64,000 bases of DNA. Source: a virus. The notes beneath the pieces are model-generated. The model searched no databases, was not told the DNA's origin, and saw nothing but the letters and a program-made list of their open reading frames with translations. Below, piece after piece: positions 59,398 through 64,000 of this stretch. The position numbers and the translations under genes are program-made. Every line of letters begins with the position of its first letter. Within the stretch, counting starts at the first letter, position 1. The stretch covers positions 97,003-161,002 of the IMG/VR virus record IMGVR_UViG_3300025133_000029; one strand, written 5' to 3'.

Positions 59398-59630
59398 CCT
59401 TATTTGTTCCACTTGGGGCGCTGGTTCAGCGCTAAGGCTAGGCGCGGGGCCTGTTTACGGCGTCGGGTTCATGCCTAGCGGGGTGAAAATACTTTCAACT
59501 AGGGCCGTCTTAGATCGGGATATCCCCCCCGATCAACCGCTCACTTGAGCGCTAAGGTTATCACGGGTAAGGGATGCTTTGATTGCCCTTTTGGGTGACC
59601 CGTGAGCCGTTAGCTCAACGTCGTTCACCT
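59398..59630 (-). ncRNA. candidate non-coding transcript, hairpin-rich
   Basis: Downstream of the promoter at 59631 there is no gene. On the - strand I see consecutive hairpins CACGGGT / ACCCGTG, GCGCTCA / TGAGCG, GATCGGG / CCCGATC and GCGCTG-AAC-CAGCGC. Confidence 0.4.
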
Positions 59631-59653
59631 ATATAATAAAACAAAGCATTTAC
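59631..59653 (-). promoter_or_regulatory. promoter-like element heading an ORF-less unit
   Basis: GTAAATGCTTTG box, then TTATTATATAGG; followed leftward by hairpin-rich DNA without a gene. Confidence 0.7.
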
Positions 59654-59673
59654 ATGAACACGCTATAAACAAC

Positions 59674-59695
59674 AAAAGCCCCGTTAGGGGCTAGC
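59674..59695 (-). terminator. intrinsic terminator
   Basis: On the - strand AGCCCC-TAAC-GGGGCT then TTTG, after the stop at 59711. Confidence 0.7.
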
Positions 59696-59710
59696 TAGAC
59701 TTAGTGGGGG

Positions 59711-60193
59711 CTAGTGTTTGAACACCCATCGCATCAGTTGACGGATCGGGTTATTATAGGCGAGTCCCCACCCGGCGATCTTAGATCGTGTGAGGTTGAA
59801 GGGGTGATTATAGCCAGCCAGGATCTCCCCTGCCGCCCCGGCGCTGAGAGAGATCATAGCTATGTTGTCGGGGTTGTCCGGATCGCGGAAAGGGTTGTCT
59901 TCACGGGGGATCATATAGGTCGACATAGACCTGATCCTTAGCGCGACAGTGTGAATAGTCGGAAGCTTGAGACAGGGGTGCTCACGTAATAACTCCGCAG
60001 TGTCATCAACCTTTTTATATTCACGAAGATCAAGGATCAGGTCATAGTGACCGAGTTCCCAAAACTTCTTAGGGTCGGGCTGATTGATCACAATCACGCC
60101 CCCCCCGTTCAAAAATAAGATCGGGTCTTGTCTTAGTTTTGAGATGAGAATCGGGTCATCAGGGATCACCTTTACCTCAATTTTCTTTTTCAT
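59711..60193 (-). CDS. hypothetical protein, 160 aa
   Basis: ATG 60193 after TAGGAGCTAACAAA. Alpha/beta, with a Gly-rich stretch (SLSAGAAGEILAGY). Family not recognised. Followed by a terminator at 59674-59695. Confidence 0.65.
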   Translation of the reverse strand: MKKKIEVKVIPDDPILISKLRQDPILFLNGGGVIVINQPDPKKFWELGHYDLILDLREYKKVDDTAELLREHPCLKLPTIHTVALRIRSMSTYMIPREDNPFRDPDNPDNIAMISLSAGAAGEILAGYNHPFNLTRSKIAGWGLAYNNPIRQLMRWVFKH

Positions 60194-60240
60194 TTTGTTA
60201 GCTCCTAGCTAATAAAGGGTATATAGGGGATCACTCAACC

Positions 60241-60262
60241 TATAACAACCCAGAGCATTTAC
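60241..60262 (-). promoter_or_regulatory. promoter-like element with conserved leader
   Basis: GTAAATGCTCTGGG box, then GTTATAGGTTGAGTGATCCC, a leader shared with the elements near 61824, 62237, 63059, 63356 and 63747. Confidence 0.75.
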
Positions 60263-60426
60263 CCTGCTAGGGTTAGCGGGGGTTAGCTAGGGTTAGCGGG
60301 GGCTAGCGGGGGTTAGCTAGGGTTAGTGGGGGCTAGTGGGGGCTAGTGGGGGCTAGCGGGGGTTAGCGGGGGCTAGCGGGGGCTAGCGGGGGCTAGCGGG
60401 GGTTAGCGGGGGCTAGCGGGGGTTAG
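60263..60426. repeat. decamer G-tract array (GGGGGCTAGC type)
   Basis: About 16 units of ten bases, mostly GGGGG(C/T)TAG(C/T), between a leftward and a forward promoter element. G-tracts of five spaced by five bases suit G-quadruplex folding. Confidence 0.9.
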
Positions 60427-60450
60427 GTAAATGCTTTGTTTTGTTGCACT
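60427..60450 (+). promoter_or_regulatory. forward promoter-like element
   Basis: GTAAATGCTTTG then TTTTGTTGC, at the end of a G-tract array and facing the 3' end of the membrane protein gene. Confidence 0.5.
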
Positions 60451-60461
60451 AGCTCGAACAA

Positions 60462-60483
60462 CAAAAGCCCCTAACGGGGCTAG
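60462..60483 (-). terminator. intrinsic terminator
   Basis: On the - strand GCCCC-GTTA-GGGGC then TTTT, after the membrane protein gene ending at 60500. Confidence 0.7.
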
Positions 60484-60499
60484 TTAGGGCGCGGGGGGT

Positions 60500-60907
60500 C
60501 TACTTGATCCAGATCGCCGCGTCAACCGTCAGGGCGTAGGCGGTCATAGCGATCAGGCCGATGACCGCGCCGATCATGAGAAGTTTGAGTGTTTTTTTGA
60601 GCGTGATCGGGCGCTCAGGCTTAGGGGCCTCAAGGCCGCGTAGGTCAACGAGCGTGGGCATTTGCCCGAACAATCCTTCTTCGTGAAGGGGCTTAGGGGG
60701 GGCTTGTTGAGGGGTCGCGGTGTCAATCTTAAGCCAACCCTTGGGCACACGCGGCTCGTGTGTCGAGGGCGCGGGGTAGCTCAGGGGGGGGGTGATCGCG
60801 GGGTGTTCGGGGTAGTTGAGCGCGGGGGGGGCCGTTTTCACGGTGTCATTAGGGGTGTCGGTAATAACGCGGGTGAAGGGGCTTTTGTAGGCTGCGGTCA
60901 TGTTCAT
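60500..60907 (-). CDS. single-pass membrane protein, 135 aa
   Basis: ATG 60907 (or 60901, after AGGAAAGAAAA). Pro-rich N-terminal two-thirds, then a basic stretch and a membrane segment near residues 107-127 (LLMIGAVIGLIAMTAYAL). Probably anchored with its N-terminus inside. Confidence 0.65.
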   Translation of the reverse strand: MNMTAAYKSPFTRVITDTPNDTVKTAPPALNYPEHPAITPPLSYPAPSTHEPRVPKGWLKIDTATPQQAPPKPLHEEGLFGQMPTLVDLRGLEAPKPERPITLKKTLKLLMIGAVIGLIAMTAYALTVDAAIWIK

Positions 60908-60974
60908 TTTTCTTTCCTATAGCTAGGGGGGCGACCGGGTTGTTGATCCCGGTCAGGGTGTTTTGTGCTCAACC

Positions 60975-60996
60975 TATAACAACCCAACGCATTTAC
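60975..60996 (-). promoter_or_regulatory. promoter-like element
   Basis: GTAAATGCGTTGGG variant, then GTTATAGGTTG; upstream of 60907. Confidence 0.65.
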
Positions 60997-61014
60997 CTAA
61001 ACCCCTATAAATAG

Positions 61015-61038
61015 GTAAATACTCTAGTCTTTTGTAGG
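61015..61038 (+). promoter_or_regulatory. forward promoter-like element heading an ORF-less unit
   Basis: GTAAATACTCTAG then TCTTTTGTAGG, divergent from the element at 60975; followed by a hairpin-rich region and a terminator at 61202. Confidence 0.6.
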
Positions 61039-61040
61039 GG

Positions 61041-61237
61041 TGAGCTAACAAGTGTTCGGGCCTCGCCCCTTGTTAGCCTAAGCCCCGGCTAGGGGTCACG
61101 GATCTAACACCGCGACCTGACCCTATAGCCCAGGCTAACGCCCCGTTAGGGGGCCAACGGTTAGGGATCTATGATCGCGGCCTAACCCTAAGCCCCCTAA
61201 CAAAAAGGGCACCTAAGCGGCTATAAGCCCCTTTTTT
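61041..61237 (+). ncRNA. candidate non-coding transcript with duplicated hairpin module
   Basis: Forward promoter 61015 and terminator 61202 bound a unit with no ORF. It holds two related hairpins, GGGTCA / TGACCC and GGTTAGG / CCTAACC, whose loops share GGATCTA and CGCG. Confidence 0.45.
61202..61237 (+). terminator. intrinsic terminator of a forward ORF-less unit
   Basis: AAAAAGGGC / GCCCCTTTTTT on the + strand, about 170 bp after the forward promoter at 61015. Confidence 0.75.
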
Positions 61238-61285
61238 GACAATGTTTTGGGCTTTTTATAGGCGCTTAGGTTTATCCTGGCTTAG

Positions 61286-61310
61286 GTAAATACTCTAGGT
61301 TTTTATAAGT
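61286..61310 (+). promoter_or_regulatory. forward promoter-like element
   Basis: GTAAATACTCTAGG then TTTTTATAAG, 31 bp before the + strand gene at 61341. Confidence 0.75.
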
Positions 61311-61340
61311 TTGAACCCTATAACTATAAGGACAAAAAAA

Positions 61341-61541
61341 ATGTTCAAAGGCTTTAAAATGATCGCCGCCCTCGCCGCTAACGCCGCTAACATCCGGATC
61401 GCCGCCCTGGAGGCCAAAATTGAGTGGCTTTTCGACAACTTTGAAGGTTGTGACTGGTGTGACGAATGTGGCGGGGGTGACCGCTTATTAGCGGCCTATG
61501 AGGCGGAGATCGCCGCCCTTGAGGCTAGCTTAGGTCGCTAA
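61341..61541 (+). CDS. 66-aa + strand protein with CxxC...C motif
   Basis: ATG 61341 after TATAAGGAC, behind a forward promoter element (61286-61310). Helical Ala/Ile/Glu repeats flank a CDWCDEC motif (near residues 37-43); zinc binding or disulfide possible. A leftward promoter at 61587-61610 faces its 3' end. Confidence 0.65.
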   Translation: MFKGFKMIAALAANAANIRIAALEAKIEWLFDNFEGCDWCDECGGGDRLLAAYEAEIAALEASLGR

Positions 61542-61586
61542 CACAAAAAGGGGGGGGCGGGGGATTTTTTTGACTTTAAAGGTTCT

Positions 61587-61610
61587 TATATAACAAAGCA
61601 GAGCATTTAC
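61587..61610 (-). promoter_or_regulatory. promoter-like element facing a + strand gene
   Basis: Full box then GTTATATAAG, pointing into the 3' end of 61341-61541. Confidence 0.65.
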
Positions 61611-61623
61611 CTTAGTCCAACAA

Positions 61624-61645
61624 CAAAGCCCCGTTAGGGGCTAGC
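61624..61645 (-). terminator. intrinsic terminator
   Basis: On the - strand AGCCCC-TAAC-GGGGCT then TTG, after the stop at 61661. Confidence 0.6.
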
Positions 61646-61660
61646 TAGGGTTAGCGGGGG

Positions 61661-61780
61661 TTATTTTTTGTTAGGGGTGGGGGCGTTTTTTGAACGCCAC
61701 ATCACCCATGATTTTTTAGTGCATGCGCAGTTGTGAATAAACCAAATTTCGTAATTGTAATTTTTGTTAGAATCTTTCAT
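61661..61780 (-). CDS. 39-aa small protein
   Basis: ATG 61780 after AAGGAACAAA, 44 bp downstream of a promoter element (61824-61845). It holds IHNCACTKKSW, a Cys pair, and a basic C-terminus. The promoter and ribosome site support it as real. Confidence 0.5.
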   Translation of the reverse strand: MKDSNKNYNYEIWFIHNCACTKKSWVMWRSKNAPTPNKK

Positions 61781-61823
61781 TTTGTTCCTTATCTAATAAA
61801 GGGTCATAGGGGATCACTCAACC

Positions 61824-61845
61824 TATAACAACCCAGAGTATTTAC
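61824..61845 (-). promoter_or_regulatory. promoter-like element
   Basis: GTAAATACTCTGGG box, then GTTATAGG; upstream of the 39-aa gene. Confidence 0.65.
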
Positions 61846-61863
61846 CCCTAGCCGCTATAAACG

Positions 61864-61885
61864 AGAAAAGCCCCGCTAGGGGCTA
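61864..61885 (-). terminator. intrinsic terminator
   Basis: On the - strand GCCCC-TAGC-GGGGC then TTTT, after the stop at 61899. Confidence 0.75.
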
Positions 61886-61898
61886 GCTAGGGTGTGAC

Positions 61899-62195
61899 CT
61901 AACCGCGCGGGTCTTCATAGTCAAGCCCTAGCGCGGCGGCGAGGTCCGGGCTAAGATCCCAAGCGCTAGCGATCTGCCACCGGATCGGGTAGATCGCTTC
62001 ACCGGGGTGATCGGTGTGTTGACGGGTGAGGGGGTGCGTGTTATAAACGCGGCTATCCGCGTCAATAACAAGAGTGTTACCCTTGAAGGTGACCCCCTTG
62101 AGGGCTTCAGCGGCAGGGATAGCCCCCTCGCTGTAACCCTCAATCGCGGGGCGCGGGTCAGTGAATCGGCGGCTAGTGAAGTTAGGCTTAGTCAT
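61899..62195 (-). CDS. hypothetical protein, 98 aa
   Basis: ATG 62195 after AAGGAGCTAAC. Small alpha/beta protein with no recognised motif; ends just before a terminator (61864-61885). Confidence 0.65.
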   Translation of the reverse strand: MTKPNFTSRRFTDPRPAIEGYSEGAIPAAEALKGVTFKGNTLVIDADSRVYNTHPLTRQHTDHPGEAIYPIRWQIASAWDLSPDLAAALGLDYEDPRG

Positions 62196-62236
62196 GTTAG
62201 CTCCTTAGCTAATAATAAATAGGGGATCACTCAACC

Positions 62237-62258
62237 TATAACAACCCAGAGCATTTAC
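62237..62258 (-). promoter_or_regulatory. promoter-like element
   Basis: GTAAATGCTCTGGG box, then GTTATAGG; upstream of 62195, with the G-tract array behind it. Confidence 0.75.
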
Positions 62259-62462
62259 CCGTTAGGGTTAGCTAGGGCTAGCTAGGGCTAGCGGGGGCTA
62301 GCGGGGGCTAGCGGGGGCTAGCGGGGGCTAGCGGGGGCTAGCTAGGGTTGTTAGGGTTGTTAGCTAGGGTTGTTAGGGTTGTTAGGGTTGTTAGGGTTGT
62401 TAGCTAGGGCTAGCTAGGGTTGTTAGCTAGGGCTAGGGTTGTTAGCTAGGGTTAGCTAGGGT
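62259..62462. repeat. decamer G-tract array, second block
   Basis: GGGGGCTAGC units grade into TTGTTAGGG and GCTAGGG units; lies between two leftward promoter elements. Confidence 0.9.
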
Positions 62463-62482
62463 TAGCTAGTACAACAAAAGGT

Positions 62483-62505
62483 TTATAACAAAGCAGAGCA
62501 TTTAC
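62483..62505 (-). promoter_or_regulatory. promoter-like element behind G-tract array
   Basis: Full box, then GTTATAAACC; would transcribe the array leftward. No ORF follows. Confidence 0.65.
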
Positions 62506-62525
62506 CCCTAAGCCGCTATAAACGA

Positions 62526-62547
62526 GAAAAGCCCCGCTAGGGGCTAG
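62526..62547 (-). terminator. intrinsic terminator in duplicated cassette
   Basis: Same hairpin as at 61864, after the stop at 62564; part of the 109-bp repeat. Confidence 0.75.
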
Positions 62548-62563
62548 CTAGGGGCGCGGGGGG

Positions 62564-63013
62564 CTAGCTAAGGGTCAGATTAGCTTTGATCTCAACCCGG
62601 CGGTTTTCAAGATCGCCGTATGTCAGGGGGATCACACCGTTAGCGAACACTTGATCGCGCTTGAGGGGGGGGTGGCTAGGGTCACACCGCTTGATCCAAC
62701 TGTTAGCTTGTTGAAGGGTCAAGGGGCGGCACTCAAGCGCGGTGCCCTCACCGATCTCAAGATCTTCACCCCAGCGATCGGGGTTAGCCGATCGGTCTAA
62801 CACACCGTGATTGATCACGCCGCGCCGGTGGCTAAGCGTAAGGATAAGATCATAATCACCGACAACCGTCGATCCGTTATATTCTTGATTAGGATCAACC
62901 GGGGCGGCAACGCTAAGCGTCATAGTTTGAGGGTTGAAAATGATCGGGCTAACGTTATTGATGTCGGGGATTTTTTGATCTAACATTTTCTTTCGGCGAT
63001 CGGTTTGACTCAT
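62564..63013 (-). CDS. paralog of the 57.5-kb gene, 149 aa
   Basis: ATG 63013 after AAGGAGCTAACAAAC; the longer in-frame start overlaps the promoter and is rejected. SPIIFNPQTMTLSVA, ANPDRWGED and EGTALEC match the protein at 57478-57813. The C-terminal 50 residues are extra. Function unknown. Confidence 0.7.
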   Translation of the reverse strand: MSQTDRRKKMLDQKIPDINNVSPIIFNPQTMTLSVAAPVDPNQEYNGSTVVGDYDLILTLSHRRGVINHGVLDRSANPDRWGEDLEIGEGTALECRPLTLQQANSWIKRCDPSHPPLKRDQVFANGVIPLTYGDLENRRVEIKANLTLS

Positions 63014-63058
63014 GTTTGTTAGCTCCTTAGCTAATAATAAATAGGGGATCACTCAACC

Positions 63059-63080
63059 TATAACGGATCAAAGCATTTAC
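63059..63080 (-). promoter_or_regulatory. promoter-like element
   Basis: GTAAATGCTTTGATCC box, then GTTATAGG; upstream of 63013. Confidence 0.75.
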
Positions 63081-63130
63081 CTGTTAGGGCTAGGGGCCAA
63101 CTAGCCCCGCCTAACTAGCCAACGTTGATC

Positions 63131-63310
63131 TCACGGCTGAACTTGTACCAATACCGCGGCCCCCAAGCTAATAATGCCCCAGGCCCTCATCATTTTTCGA
63201 GAGGCGGATTTCCTAAGAAAAGCGGGGGGGAGGGTCAATTGGCCCTTGTGGCCCCCCCGCGTGAAGCTTTTGTTAGGGGTGATCATTTCAGTTTTGACAA
63301 AAAATTTCAT
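63131..63310 (-). CDS. 59-aa small protein
   Basis: ATG 63310 after TAGGAGCTAACAA, behind a promoter element (63356-63377). Basic, with a hydrophobic C-terminal stretch (AWGIISLGAAVLVQV) that may touch the membrane. Confidence 0.5.
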   Translation of the reverse strand: MKFFVKTEMITPNKSFTRGGHKGQLTLPPAFLRKSASRKMMRAWGIISLGAAVLVQVQP

Positions 63311-63355
63311 TTGTTAGCTCCTAGCTAATAAAAGGGTATAGGGGATCACTCAACC

Positions 63356-63377
63356 TATAACGGATCAAAGCATTTAC
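63356..63377 (-). promoter_or_regulatory. promoter-like element
   Basis: GTAAATGCTTTGATCC box, then GTTATAGG; upstream of the 59-aa gene at 63310. Confidence 0.75.
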
Positions 63378-63395
63378 CTTAGCTTGATCAATAAC

Positions 63396-63426
63396 AAAAA
63401 CCCCGCCTAAGCGAGGCGCGGCGGGG
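63396..63426 (-). terminator. intrinsic terminator
   Basis: On the - strand CCCCGCC / GGCGGGG with a 12-nt loop, then TTTTT, directly at the stop of the gene ending at 63428. Confidence 0.8.
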
Positions 63427-63427
63427 A

Positions 63428-63709
63428 TTAGCGGCGGCTATAGCGGATCAAATCATAGCCCCAAATCTGCCGGATCTTAGACCCGCTTTTAACAACGCGG
63501 CTAAGGGTTAAGCCGAGATTATAGGCGCTAACAAAACGCGGGGGGGCGGCGCTCATAAGCGGCCACAAGGACAGGCGGCTATCATAATAAAAGCCCTTGG
63601 CGGGGTCGTCCTTAGAGATCCGGTCAAAGGCATAGCGGGGGGAGATCCGGTCAAAAATGATAGGATAGTTGATAGCGGCTTGTTTGTGTTGTTTTTGTTG
63701 TTTAAACAT
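63428..63709 (-). CDS. hypothetical basic protein, 93 aa
   Basis: ATG 63709 after AAGGAGCTAGCA. Basic and aromatic; contains two DRIS motifs (FDRISPRYAFDRIS). No family recognised. Confidence 0.6.
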   Translation of the reverse strand: MFKQQKQHKQAAINYPIIFDRISPRYAFDRISKDDPAKGFYYDSRLSLWPLMSAAPPRFVSAYNLGLTLSRVVKSGSKIRQIWGYDLIRYSRR

Positions 63710-63746
63710 TGCTAGCTCCTTATAGGGTATAGGGGATCACTCAACC

Positions 63747-63768
63747 TATAACGGATCAAAGCATTTAC
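63747..63768 (-). promoter_or_regulatory. promoter-like element
   Basis: GTAAATGCTTTGATCC box, then GTTATAGG; upstream of 63709. Confidence 0.75.
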
Positions 63769-63888
63769 CCGCTAGGGTTAGCGGGGGCTAGCGGGGGCTA
63801 GCTAGGGTTAGCTAGGGTTAGCGGGGGCTAGCGGGGGCTAGCTAGGGTTAGCGGGGGCTAGCTAGGGTTAGCGGGGGCTAGCTAGGGC
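63769..63888. repeat. decamer G-tract array, third block
   Basis: About 12 units mixing GGGGGCTAGC and TAGGGTTAGC; same flanks as the second block. Confidence 0.9.
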
Positions 63889-63908
63889 TAGCTAGTACAA
63901 CAAAAGGT

Positions 63909-63931
63909 TTATAACAAAGCAGAGCATTTAC
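63909..63931 (-). promoter_or_regulatory. promoter-like element behind G-tract array
   Basis: Second copy of the 62483 element within the 109-bp duplication. Confidence 0.65.
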
Positions 63932-63951
63932 CCCTAAGCCGCTATAAACGA

Positions 63952-63971
63952 GAAAAGCCCCGCCAGGGGCT
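63952..63971 (-). terminator. intrinsic terminator in duplicated cassette
   Basis: Second copy of the 62526 hairpin, with one compensating-type change in the loop region. It implies another - strand gene beyond the window edge. Confidence 0.7.
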
Positions 63972-64000
63972 AGCTAGGGGCGCGGGGGGCTAGCTAATAA

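Larger units (their letters stand above)
62463..62571. repeat. 109-bp direct repeat, copy 1
   Basis: Promoter plus terminator cassette, repeated at 63889-63997 with one difference; includes the stop of the gene 62564-63013. Confidence 0.9.
63889..63997. repeat. 109-bp direct repeat, copy 2
   Basis: Second copy, offset 1426 bp. Confidence 0.9.

Noticed and set aside
60263-63888. G-tract arrays considered as CRISPR arrays
   Set aside because: Units are ten bases with no unique spacers, and no cas-like gene is present.

Overview
The window looks like part of the genome of a large tailed dsDNA bacteriophage (Caudoviricetes), probably jumbo-sized. The evidence is a capsid module (prohead protease, scaffold-position protein, HK97-like major capsid protein with a surface-domain insertion), dozens of short tightly packed genes of unknown function, and phage-borne DNA metabolism proteins (Dda/RecD2-like helicase, RadC-like, ComM-like and SprT-like proteins, a ParB-like domain protein). 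I see no rRNA, tRNA, CRISPR array, integrase or transposase. The sequence does not identify the host.

Layout. 0-10 kb (+ strand): a very large low-complexity protein, a zinc-ribbon protein, prohead protease, scaffold-position protein and major capsid protein, closed by an intrinsic terminator. 10-31 kb: strand-switching blocks of hypothetical genes, including an RlaP-like nucleotidyltransferase, Zn-repeat and HTH-repeat proteins, a protein with a degenerate zincin-like segment and a pyrophosphatase-like domain, and Ig-like probable virion proteins. 30.6-35.5 kb (- strand): four of five large unknown proteins that share a C-terminal tail motif, the last genes lying in an island of opposite base skew that ends at an inverted-repeat array (35.6-35.93 kb). 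36-58 kb (- strand): mostly one- to three-gene units, nearly every one headed by the same promoter-like element. 58-64 kb: the same layout with very short genes, two + strand genes, G-tract decamer arrays and duplicated regulatory cassettes.

The most striking content is regulatory. (1) A 19-bp palindrome, ATCTTTAGA-N-TCTAAAGAT, occurs about 25 times, almost always between genes. (2) A promoter-like element (box GTAAATGCTCTG followed by a T-rich stretch and TATA) occurs more than 45 times, oriented with the adjacent gene. (3) A long AT-cored hairpin occurs three times; its outer stem changes sequence but stays paired, and each copy sits beside a 19-bp palindrome. (4) Several promoter-headed units have no usable ORF but contain stable hairpins, so they are candidate non-coding RNAs. 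Together these suggest a phage-wide dispersed regulon in which nearly each gene of the right half has its own promoter. The proteins that act on these sites are not identified. All functional statements come from motifs read by eye; no database search was run.
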